Part shown: piece after piece, positions 7,202 to 13,278 of the stretch
Numbering within the stretch: position 1 is the stretch's first letter
Layout: each line of letters begins with the position of its first letter
NCBI GenBank assembly: GCA_964627505.1
Contig: CAZVKB010000062.1
Coordinates: 1-15,630, forward strand
DNA length: 15,630 bases
Reading direction: 5' to 3'
Source: JACJWR01 sp964627505
GTDB taxonomy: Bacteria > Actinomycetota > Actinomycetes > S36-B12 > UBA10799
Notes under the pieces: generated by a model
The model's database searches: none
What the model was told of the DNA's origin: nothing
Seen by the model: the letters and a program-made list of their open reading frames with translations, nothing else
Position numbers and translations under genes: made by a program

Positions 7202-8593
7202 TTACTCCACCGGCAAGACAAACGTGGCTGCGATAGATCCCGTGCCGTCAGCGGTGTTGGTGATCCCGCCGGTGCTGCTCAACCGCAGGAAGTAGCCGCT
7301 GATTTTCCGGTTCACGATCATCGGGTTGCTGTCAGCGATGAACGTGCGATCCGGGAATCCAGGTGCCAACGTGGGAAACACCACCTCGGGCAAGTGCAAC
7401 CGCTGCTGCAACACGTGCCCGCCGGTGGCCACAGCCTTGGTCACCGCTTCGGACCACTGTGCAGCCGATGTTTCCCAACCCAACACGACCCCCGCACCGC
7501 CGAAGCCAGCGGCTGGCTTGAGCACAAGGTTGGCTTGATCGGACAGTGCATAGTCTGGAATGTCGACGAGGTCGCCCTCGGCTGAGGTTGCAGTGCCGGC
7601 GGCCATCATGCGCGTCCACGGCAAGTGGGCACGGGCCGTCGCGAGCGTGTCCGGAGCGACGGGTAACGCGATGTTCGGGTCGGTGACCAGCGCAAACAAG
7701 GCCTTGTGGCCATATAGCCCTGCGCGTAACGAGGACACCATGCACACGCTGCCCGCCCGTAGTCCGGCCTTGAGCGCATCAAGTCGATCTCCCAGCGCAC
7801 TGATCATGGGCGTGAAGAAACCACGCAGCACCACGTCCACAGGTCGGTCGGCGATGGTCAGTTTCCCAGCGGCGAAGGTGAGTTCCGAGGGTTCGGCCAC
7901 GCTGAATTCAATGCCCTCGCGCGCCGCTACCCGACTCAGGTGAGCAGCTCCGCGCACCACATAGGAGTGCAGTTCTTTCGGAGTCACCAGGACGACCCAT
8001 GGCGTGCCGCTGCCGCCGAAGTCATGCCACGTGCGGACCAGGCCACGCAGCGTGATGGCAGTGCTGTCGAAGGCTGACGCGCCGTGCTCAGTTGCCCAGG
8101 CGTCGAAGAACGGCCAGGTCTTTAGCTCCGCGACAGCCGCCTCCGTAGGCATCAGTCCGCCCGGCAATCCGCCGTTGTATTCCAAAATGGACAGCCCGTC
8201 CGGACCACGGGAACCGTCGAAGCGTCCGACCACCATCTCTTCGGGATACCCAGAGTCCAGCACCATCAGGTCGGCAACTGCGGGGTCCACCGCCCAGTCC
8301 GCCAGATAGTGCTGGCGCAGTTTGTCCTCGGCCAGCGCAAGTTGGCCGGCTGCGATCAACGATTCCGCGACCGCACTGATCACCATCTGATCGGCACCCA
8401 ACTGGCCCGCAGTGAGGAGTTCCGGGGCGGCCACTTCCATCGCCGGTTCGCCATTAATGGTGAGTTCACCGGCGAGTTGGCGGGCGCGACTATCCGCGAG
8501 GAACTTCGCCACATCGGGAAGCTCCGCGAGCCGATCGCGCCAGTCCTGCCGGGCGCGGGCAACTGGATGCAACGGTGCGGTCAGCGTGTTCAT
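7202..8593 (-). CDS. Circularly permuted ATP-grasp-like (glutathionylspermidine synthase-type) ligase
   Basis: This 463-residue protein lacks the ordinary ATP-grasp order but shows the features of permuted ATP-grasp ligases. They are LEYNGGLPGG (137-146, acidic and amide residues), DVVLRGFF (253-260), GHKALFAL (295-302), NLVLKPAAGFGGAGVVLGW (355-373, a Lys and Gly-rich ATP loop), VLQQ (394-397) and the terminal NRKISGYFLRLSS then GGITNTADGTGS. Such enzymes activate a carboxylate as acyl phosphate and form an amide or peptide bond in the cytoplasm. The substrates here cannot be told. The ATG overlaps the exporter stop by 4 bp (ATGA, 8590-8593). It is the last gene of a coupled three-gene unit, which suggests its product is modified by the GNAT protein and exported by the MFS protein. 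Fold assignment is moderately sure; the reaction is inferred. Confidence 0.75.
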   Translation of the reverse strand: MNTLTAPLHPVARARQDWRDRLAELPDVAKFLADSRARQLAGELTINGEPAMEVAAPELLTAGQLGADQMVISAVAESLIAAGQLALAEDKLRQHYLADWAVDPAVADLMVLDSGYPEEMVVGRFDGSRGPDGLSILEYNGGLPGGLMPTEAAVAELKTWPFFDAWATEHGASAFDSTAITLRGLVRTWHDFGGSGTPWVVLVTPKELHSYVVRGAAHLSRVAAREGIEFSVAEPSELTFAAGKLTIADRPVDVVLRGFFTPMISALGDRLDALKAGLRAGSVCMVSSLRAGLYGHKALFALVTDPNIALPVAPDTLATARAHLPWTRMMAAGTATSAEGDLVDIPDYALSDQANLVLKPAAGFGGAGVVLGWETSAAQWSEAVTKAVATGGHVLQQRLHLPEVVFPTLAPGFPDRTFIADSNPMIVNRKISGYFLRLSSTGGITNTADGTGSIAATFVLPVE

Positions 8594-10206
8594 GATTGCT
8601 CCAGATCGTCGGTGGATTCAGTGGTGTCTTCAGTGTCCCGAGGTGAGCCGGATCGTAATAGCAGGAAGGTTAGAAAGGCCAGGACCAGCAGTAGCACAGA
8701 CCCGGTGAATAGGGCGCGGTGAAATCCCTCGACGAACGCGTCCTGACTGGCGTCGATGAGGATCGCGGATGCTGGTTCGGTAAGGCCACCGGCGACCCGC
8801 AACGCCCCGCCGAGGCTGTTGGTAACTGCATTCTGATCCGCCGCGGGTAGAGCCGCTGCGATCGGGGCCATGATGCTGCCGTACGTCAAGGTGAAGATGC
8901 TGCCGAACACGGCAATGCCGAAGGCCATCCCCATTCGGAGCGAGACGCTGTTGATCGCCGAACCCACCGTGCGACGTTCGGCTGGGTAAGAGTCCACAGC
9001 CATGTGTGTCATCAATGCCGGCACCGCACCCAGCACCCCTACCAGGGCTAGACCAATCAGCAGCACCGCGACGTTGGGATCTTCCCCGGAGATGCCGATG
9101 CTGAACAGCGCGACCGCGGCGATCATCAGGGCACTGGTGCTGACTCCCCGCACGCCAAGCACGCGGGCGCTGAGCCCCGACGTGCCTGCAGCAATCACCC
9201 ACACCAGTAGCGCTGGCGTCAGGAACAGGCCGGCGCCGAAAGCGCTGTAGCCCAATACCAATTGCACATATTGGGTGTTGAGGAAGAGCAGCCCGCCCAA
9301 GACCAGTTGGGTGGAGAAGACCACCAGGGTAGGCAGCCAGTACGTGGTCTGCCGCAGAATTTCCCCGACGAAGAGCGGGTTGGGTGCACGTCGCTCCCAA
9401 CGCACGAGCGCCACGAATGACACCACCGCACAGGCCAACGCGGCCGCCTCATCCCAGCCAGCAGTCAAATTTGCGACGGAGGCAGCGGCGTACAGCAAAC
9501 TGACACTGATGAGTGCCACGAAAGTGGCACCGCGAGTGTCCATTGGAGGTTTGGTAGACGTGGCCTCCCCGGTGCGTTGCGCGTCGCTGGGGAGCAGCAG
9601 CAGGTTCAGTATCAGTGCGACTACCAGAAATGGTGTGACGGCTACGAATGCCGCACTCCAACCGAAATTCACCAGCGCCAGACCGCCCACCAACGGTCCT
9701 AGGATTGACCCGACCGCCTGCGTTGCCGCCATGATCCCGATCGCGGTGCGGCGCGCCGACTTCGCGGTGACTGCGAAGGTCAGGGCTAGTGCCGTGGGCA
9801 TCGCCATCGCCGACCCGACCCCGGTGAGTGCCCGCAATGCGATCAGTTGTTGCACGTTTTGTGCCAGCGCCGATAGGCCGGCCGCGATCAGAAAGATCGT
9901 GAGACCTGCGAGCAACAGTCGCTTCTGTCCAAAATGATCCGCCCACGAGCCGGCGAACAGGATCAAGGCAGCGGCCGCCAGGGGGGTCGCATTGACGATC
10001 CAGGCCAGTTGGGCGCCGGTGGCATGGAATTCAATCGAGATCGTCGGCAGCGCAACACTGGCGATGGTCATGTTGAGCGCAACTGCCAGGTAGGTGATTG
10101 CCAGAGGGAGGAGTGCTATCGGGAGTCTTACCCGGGTCACGGTGGCACTCGTCATACCTGGCGCTTGAGGTGCTGGTGAATCGGCACCGCTGGTGCCATC
10201 GGTCAC
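8590..10206 (-). CDS. MFS exporter, DHA2 (EmrB/QacA-like) type with 14 membrane helices
   Basis: The 538-residue protein has 14 hydrophobic segments by eye, typical of drug:H+ antiporter family 2. The first helix (LPLAITYLAVALNMTIASVALP) resembles the family's LDxTIVNVALP motif with Asp replaced by Asn. The loop GSWADHFGQKRLLLAG is motif A between helices 2 and 3, and RALTGVGSAMAMP and GPLVGGLAL match later conserved motifs. Members export cationic drugs, peptides or the host's own metabolites using the proton gradient. It starts at a GTG that overlaps the upstream GNAT-fusion stop (GTGA, 10203-10206), and its stop overlaps the ATP-grasp start. This tight coupling points to export of the product of its neighbours rather than general drug efflux, though resistance cannot be excluded. 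An ATG 17 codons downstream is an alternative start. Confidence 0.93.
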   Translation of the reverse strand: MTDGTSGADSPAPQAPGMTSATVTRVRLPIALLPLAITYLAVALNMTIASVALPTISIEFHATGAQLAWIVNATPLAAAALILFAGSWADHFGQKRLLLAGLTIFLIAAGLSALAQNVQQLIALRALTGVGSAMAMPTALALTFAVTAKSARRTAIGIMAATQAVGSILGPLVGGLALVNFGWSAAFVAVTPFLVVALILNLLLLPSDAQRTGEATSTKPPMDTRGATFVALISVSLLYAAASVANLTAGWDEAAALACAVVSFVALVRWERRAPNPLFVGEILRQTTYWLPTLVVFSTQLVLGGLLFLNTQYVQLVLGYSAFGAGLFLTPALLVWVIAAGTSGLSARVLGVRGVSTSALMIAAVALFSIGISGEDPNVAVLLIGLALVGVLGAVPALMTHMAVDSYPAERRTVGSAINSVSLRMGMAFGIAVFGSIFTLTYGSIMAPIAAALPAADQNAVTNSLGGALRVAGGLTEPASAILIDASQDAFVEGFHRALFTGSVLLLVLAFLTFLLLRSGSPRDTEDTTESTDDLEQS

Positions 10207-11753
10207 GCCATCGCCTCATAGATCCACGCCATTGCCGCGCGGGACCGGCTGCGTTGGGCGATTGTCTGTTCTGCCTTGCGCCAGTCGGCGACCACCGCGT
10301 CGGCGAGGTAGCGGCCGAAGTCCGAGACGATCGCAGTCTCGGATAGATCGACTTCAACGTTGTTCAGGGACTGCAGCAACAGCGCATCCCCGTCCTTGTA
10401 TTCGGGGTAGATGCCGGCGAAGGAGAGCCCGATCTCTTGCAAACCGCTGCCGAAATAGGACGTCAGCGGGTTGTTCAGGGGCAGGTACACCCAAATCAAC
10501 TCGAACCTGTTGAGTTGGATCTCGGCCATCCGCGTCTGCAGCGCGGAAACGAAATCGCGCCCGTAGGACTCAACGATCACCACACCGAGGTTGGCTTCGG
10601 AGCGCAACCCAAGCCGGAACACACTGTGCTCCGGGAGATCCTCCAACAGATCTCGATGCATGTCGGACTGCACCGTCCGCGGCAGGTTGCCTTCTTGATA
10701 AATCCGCGTGACCAATTCCACGTAACCGGGGGGAACATGCGAGGTTCGTTCCGGAGTGGTGTTGATGGCGCCGTAGAACAGCAACACCGACTTGCGCCGT
10801 TCGGCGGAGACATCGAACCCCCGGAAATCCAGACTGCCCGACTGTGCCGCCAACTGCATGCCGCATTCGTGCCCCCCGCTACGCAAGGCAAGTCGCTGAC
10901 TGCCTTCGTGCACGGTCACCGCTTCGGTGAATTGACCGATGAACCCCAACTCCAGCAAGCGGGTGATGTGCGCGATCCCCACCCGCATACCTATGTGGTG
11001 GCGTCGAAAAGCCGGATCCACAGCGAGCAACCCGATCAGCCCGGTGGTGGACCCGGGAGTGGCCACTTTTGTGGCTAAGTGCCCCACGATTCGACCGGAG
11101 GGGGTGATGGCAATGGTGCCGATGTGGGTGCCCGCCCGGACAAATTCGGCGAGTTTCTCAGGCTCGTAGACCGCGGCTGCGTAGTACGCCGAATAGCCGT
11201 ATACGCGGTAAAACAGACGTGCGACCTCGACCACATCGTCCGGGGTCATCGCCCGAATATCCAAGATCGCCTCACCGTTGTCGTCGAGCGCGATTTCCGC
11301 CTCTCCAGCAGCATCAGCTGCTGCCGTGTCCCTGATGAACGTGGCATCCTCACCCAAAGAGGCGTAGTGCAACTGTTTGACGAGTACCGCTCGGTTGCCC
11401 TTGAGTCCCTCGTTGCGGAACTCCATCCCGTCGGCAAATCCCAGGCGCACGAGATCGGTGATCCGGGGCGGAGCGGCGCCGGCTGCGAATTCCGACGGGG
11501 CACCGCGGTCCTGTACGACCACGGCCATGGCCCCAGGGCGTCGTTCTACTGTGACATCGATGTCGAGGGCGTCCTCGCCGGCAAAGGAATCCATCAGGAT
11601 CGACTCGAGCAGTTCCTCCACCAACGCATGCAGCCGAATCCGTTCGGCTGCGCTCAGACCCAGCAGTTCCGCCGCCGCGGCAACTGTCGCCCCGGCCAGC
11701 GGCGTGGTCGTCCGATCAGTGAGGTGCAGTGAGTACAGAGGGTCATCGGTCAT
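10203..11753 (-). CDS. HATPase-like domain fused to GNAT acetyltransferase
   Basis: The 516-residue product has at least two domains. Residues about 20-130 resemble anti-sigma-factor-type HATPase domains: RLHALVEELLESIL (40-53) aligns with the N-box, VVVQDRGAP (78-86) with the DxGxP box and GLKGNRAVLVKQL (116-128) with the glycine lid. The usual N-box Asn appears replaced (E50/S51). Residues about 165-325 are a GNAT domain with LLAVDPAFRRHHIG (242-255), in which the first Gly of the acetyl-CoA loop is His. Residues 330-516 are unassigned, possibly a second degenerate GNAT-like half. The protein probably acetylates, or senses and modifies, the product of the coupled ligase. I chose ATG 11753, with GGGA 6 nt upstream; ATG 11765 is possible. 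The longer open frame up to 11969 would overlap the divergent PII gene and is unlikely. Confidence 0.8.
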   Translation of the reverse strand: MTDDPLYSLHLTDRTTTPLAGATVAAAAELLGLSAAERIRLHALVEELLESILMDSFAGEDALDIDVTVERRPGAMAVVVQDRGAPSEFAAGAAPPRITDLVRLGFADGMEFRNEGLKGNRAVLVKQLHYASLGEDATFIRDTAAADAAGEAEIALDDNGEAILDIRAMTPDDVVEVARLFYRVYGYSAYYAAAVYEPEKLAEFVRAGTHIGTIAITPSGRIVGHLATKVATPGSTTGLIGLLAVDPAFRRHHIGMRVGIAHITRLLELGFIGQFTEAVTVHEGSQRLALRSGGHECGMQLAAQSGSLDFRGFDVSAERRKSVLLFYGAINTTPERTSHVPPGYVELVTRIYQEGNLPRTVQSDMHRDLLEDLPEHSVFRLGLRSEANLGVVIVESYGRDFVSALQTRMAEIQLNRFELIWVYLPLNNPLTSYFGSGLQEIGLSFAGIYPEYKDGDALLLQSLNNVEVDLSETAIVSDFGRYLADAVVADWRKAEQTIAQRSRSRAAMAWIYEAMA

Positions 11754-11765
11754 GTTCAGTCCCAT

Positions 11766-11877
11766 CGGCGATGTGTATGAACACAGTGTCTCTACGTTAG
11801 TGCCACATGAGAAGCGGTGCGAAGGTTCGAAGTGGTCACCAGGCACAATGGACCGTGCCAAGGCCCTGGAGGTGCGA
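11766..11877. promoter_or_regulatory. Divergent promoter region between the GNAT-fusion operon and the PII gene
   Basis: This stretch serves two divergent genes. The bases around 11793-11799 give TACGTT on the + strand and TAACGT on the minus strand, so overlapping -10 elements for both directions are possible. A TTCGCA on the minus strand (11823-11818) is a weak -35 at 18 nt from TAACGT. TGTGT-4 nt-ACACA (11772-11785) is a short inverted repeat, and ACACAGTGT (11781-11789) is a 9-base palindrome. They could be an operator in the leader of the operon. No clear GlnR-type box was found before the PII gene. All of these assignments are weak. Confidence 0.3.
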
Positions 11878-12219
11878 ATGAAGCGGTTGAGTCTGACCAC
11901 GAAGCCCATGCTGTTTGCCGACATCAAGGCAGAGTTGGGCAAGCTCGGAGTGGGTGGCGTGACCGTCACCGAAACCAGCGGCTACGGTCGGCAAGGCGGT
12001 CATGTGGAGTTGTATCGGGGAGCGGAATACGTGGTGGATCTTGTGCCCAAGATCACCGTGGAGATCCTGGTGTCAGACGCGCAGGTGGAACAAGTCATCG
12101 CAGCGGTGCGCACGGTGGGGGGCTCATCGGGAATCGGTGCCGGCAAAATGTGGATCACCCCGGTGGATGACACTGTCCGGATTCGAACCGGGGAAACCGG
12201 ACACGCCGCTATCGCCTGA
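11878..12219 (+). CDS. glnB: PII nitrogen/carbon signalling protein (GlnB/GlnK family)
   Basis: The 113-residue protein aligns with E. coli GlnB without gaps through the key positions. The T-loop GYGRQGGHVELYRGAEY keeps Q39, R47 and the modifiable Y51. K58, the GIGAGK stretch with G87, G89 and K90, and the VRIRTGETG signature with R101 and R103 are also kept. K40, normally in RQKGH and part of the ATP/2-oxoglutarate site, is Gly here. PII trimers bind ATP/ADP and 2-oxoglutarate and control ammonium uptake or nitrogen enzymes. In actinobacteria Y51 is often adenylylated by GlnD. The start is fixed by GGAGG at 11867-11871, 5 nt before the ATG. An in-frame ATG at 11848 is less likely. No amtB or glnD lies beside it, so it is an orphan copy. 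The symbol could equally be glnK. Confidence 0.93.
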   Translation: MKRLSLTTKPMLFADIKAELGKLGVGGVTVTETSGYGRQGGHVELYRGAEYVVDLVPKITVEILVSDAQVEQVIAAVRTVGGSSGIGAGKMWITPVDDTVRIRTGETGHAAIA

Positions 12220-12308
12220 GCGCCTTGGCTTGGCTTGGCATGCAGGCGGGCTGCCCGGCAAGACACGACCAGCCCGCTGCTGGACAACCGCCTGACCACC
12301 TCCCCCGG

Positions 12309-12370
12309 CCAGTCGCTGGAGGACCTCCCTCCCGCCCGACGACCCCCCGCCAGCCGCTCGAGGACCTTCC
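12309..12370 (+). repeat. Two 21-nt imperfect direct repeats
   Basis: The copies lie at 12309-12329 and 12350-12370 (41-nt period) and differ at 3 of 21 bases. Each reads CCAG, one variable base, CGCT, one variable base, GAGGACCT, one variable base, CC. They flank a C-rich spacer and lie just before the long hairpin. They may be binding sites for a regulator or remnants of a duplicated segment. No function is recognised. Confidence 0.5.
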
Positions 12371-12385
12371 CCCCCCGCCTTCCGT

Positions 12386-12453
12386 AGAATCGCCCACTAA
12401 CCGCAGAATCGCCCGTTGGCCCACGGGCGGTTCTGCGGGTTGTGGGCGGTTTT
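12386..12453 (+). terminator. Long imperfect hairpin followed by TTTT, possible terminator or repeat element
   Basis: The arms 12386-12416 and 12423-12453 pair over about 31 positions, with two clear mismatches (12398/12441 and 12400/12439), a few G-T pairs and a 6-nt loop. The right arm ends in TTTT (12450-12453), followed at once by fourteen G. Each arm holds two copies of a short motif 19 nt apart: AGAATCGCCC at 12386 and 12405, and GGGCGGTT at 12425 and 12444. It could terminate the PII transcript, but it is much larger than a normal terminator, lies 166 nt after the PII stop, and its T-run is cut short by G. A REP- or MITE-like dispersed element is the main alternative. Confidence 0.5.
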
Positions 12454-12467
12454 GGGGGGGGGGGGGG
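12454..12467 (+). repeat. 14-base guanine homopolymer
   Basis: Fourteen consecutive G directly follow the TTTT of the long hairpin. GGG runs lie upstream (12425, 12437, 12444) and a 6-G run downstream (12479-12484), so the + strand could form a G-quadruplex. Such a tract is prone to slippage in replication and sequencing, so its exact length is uncertain. It lies 45 nt upstream of the TetR -10 and could affect that promoter. Confidence 0.8.
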
Positions 12468-12511
12468 CCTGTGTCGTCGGGGGGTGTCTGTGTTCGCGCG
12501 TTCCGCACCCC

Positions 12512-12517
12512 TACTTT
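12512..12517 (+). promoter_or_regulatory. Candidate -10 hexamer of a leaderless TetR transcript
   Basis: TACTTT has the actinobacterial TAnnnT form and ends 6 nt before the GTG at 12524, which puts the transcription start at the start codon. No usable Shine-Dalgarno exists, because the AGAGG lies only 1 nt from the GTG. No clear -35 is seen. Confidence 0.5.
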
Positions 12518-12523
12518 AGAGGC

Positions 12524-13171
12524 GTGACCACCTCCCGACCCTCGCGCAGCCGCACACCTGTGACCGGTGTCGGAATTCGACGTGGCGGTGAACAGTATGA
12601 AGCCATCTCGACGGCGCTGGCGAAAGCTGCCGGGCGGGAGTTGGCTGACAGTGGCTATCAGGACTTTCGGCCGGAGGCTGTCGCAGACCGCGCGGGGGTG
12701 TCCACTCGCACCGCCTTTCGGCACTACCCCACCAAACTCGACATGGCCTTGGCCGGGATCGGATCCCTTCCCACTTATGAAGGTTGGCTAGACGAAAAGG
12801 TGCCTGGGGAGACTCTGGCTGACCGCCTGCGGCGCGGGCTCCGGATCGGATCTGAGCACCCCGAACTGGTTGCTCCCGTGATGGCGACATGTATGAGTCA
12901 TCGGCGGACTCAGCCGGAACTGCTGGCGGCGCTGCGGGCCCGCGTGCTCGTCCCGCGCCGACGAGCGATCGAGTCTTTCATCGCAGAGGGGCAAGCCCGG
13001 GGTGAGATTCGGCCAGACATCCTGGCGACGGCGATGGTGGGTGCGGACCTGGGGATTTTCACGTCCAGTGCGCTTGGGGTCATGCCGCTTGGGCGCGGGA
13101 CGCAAAGGGTGGAACGAATCTTTGCGAATCTATGGCCTCTCCTCGCCACATCTGAACATCTCGACGATTAG
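12524..13171 (+). CDS. TetR/AcrR family transcriptional regulator
   Basis: The 215-residue protein carries a TetR DNA-binding domain at about residues 25-75: AISTALAKAAGRELADSGYQ, then FRPEAVADRAGVSTRTAFRHYPTKLDMA, where AGVSTRTAFRHYPTK is the recognition helix and the start of helix 4. The C-terminal part is all-helical and should bind a ligand and dimerise. Its sequence gives no hint of the ligand. I chose GTG 12524 because a TACTTT -10 lies 6 nt upstream. The open frame extends back to 12416, but that part translates the hairpin and poly-G region. The next gene on the same strand is a secreted protease, and the gap between them holds two TetR-like palindromes, so that protease is the obvious candidate target. 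No copy of the palindrome was found before the regulator's own start. Confidence 0.9.
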   Translation: MTTSRPSRSRTPVTGVGIRRGGEQYEAISTALAKAAGRELADSGYQDFRPEAVADRAGVSTRTAFRHYPTKLDMALAGIGSLPTYEGWLDEKVPGETLADRLRRGLRIGSEHPELVAPVMATCMSHRRTQPELLAALRARVLVPRRRAIESFIAEGQARGEIRPDILATAMVGADLGIFTSSALGVMPLGRGTQRVERIFANLWPLLATSEHLDD

Positions 13172-13193
13172 TTGTGGTTCTCGCACCGCGACA

Positions 13194-13219
13194 TATCTGC
13201 CAGTGGGCACTGACAGATA
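13194..13219. promoter_or_regulatory. Palindromic operator 1 upstream of the protease
   Basis: TATCTG-C-CAGTG-G is followed by its mirror G-CACTG-A-CAGATA. The element is 26 bp with 11 of 13 positions paired; only the C/A pair and the central G/G fail. Its left half (13193-13206) matches the left half of operator 2 at 12 of 14 bases. Size and symmetry fit a TetR-family dimer site. It covers the -35 region of the candidate promoter at 13224-13229. Confidence 0.65.
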
Positions 13220-13223
13220 CAAC

Positions 13224-13229
13224 TAATAT
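13224..13229 (+). promoter_or_regulatory. Candidate -10 hexamer for the protease gene
   Basis: TAATAT is the best -10 match in the gap. It would start transcription near 13236, inside operator 2. The -35 position (about 13201-13206) reads CAGTGG, a poor match, and lies inside operator 1. A second TAnnnT hexamer, TACGCT (13239-13244), lies 7 nt before ATG 13252 and would give a leaderless message instead. Confidence 0.4.
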
Positions 13230-13253
13230 CTGACAGTGTACGCTGTCAAATAT
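13226..13253. promoter_or_regulatory. Palindromic operator 2 upstream of the protease
   Basis: ATAT-C-TGACAG-T-GT is followed by AC-G-CTGTCA-A-ATAT. The element is 28 bp with 12 of 14 positions paired. Its centre (13239/13240) is 33 bp from that of operator 1, about three helical turns, so two dimers would sit on the same DNA face. It overlaps the candidate -10 and reaches the alternative ATG at 13252. A repressor bound here should block transcription of the protease. Confidence 0.7.
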
Positions 13254-13278
13254 GACATGGCTGGGCACATATCGAGGT

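Larger units (their letters stand above)
12220..12523. other. 304-nt intergenic region, repeat- and homopolymer-rich, no gene
   Basis: No believable gene is present; both strands have open frames only because the sequence is C/G-rich. In order it holds three CTTGG units (12224-12238); an 8-bp inverted repeat GCGGGCTG/CAGCCCGC (12246-12253 and 12270-12277) without a T-run; two copies of a 21-nt direct repeat; an 8-C run (12369-12376); a long imperfect hairpin; a 14-G run; a 6-G run (12479-12484); and the TetR promoter. The composition differs sharply from the flanking genes. The main elements have their own entries. Confidence 0.6.

Noticed and set aside
7126..7221. Longer lipoprotein start at 7221
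   Set aside because: It would place about 30 residues before the signal peptide and overlap the ATP-grasp stop. The ATG at 7125 has a ribosome-binding site and a standard lipobox distance.
11754..11969. Long N-terminal extension of the HATPase/GNAT protein up to 11969
   Set aside because: It would overlap the PII gene and its Shine-Dalgarno on the other strand, and the added residues show no domain pattern.
12246..12277. 8-bp inverted repeat after the PII gene as a Rho-independent terminator
   Set aside because: The 16-nt loop is large and no T-run follows. It is kept only as an inverted repeat in the intergenic description.
12416..12523. N-terminal extension of the TetR protein starting at ATG 12416
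   Set aside because: The extension translates part of the hairpin and the poly-G run and would need a 14-G tract in coding sequence. GTG 12524 has a matching -10 and gives a normal TetR length.
12209..12724. Minus-strand open frame across the intergenic region and tetR start
   Set aside because: It is rich in Gly, Arg and Pro from C/G-rich DNA, has no recognisable domain, and runs opposite the well-supported TetR domain.
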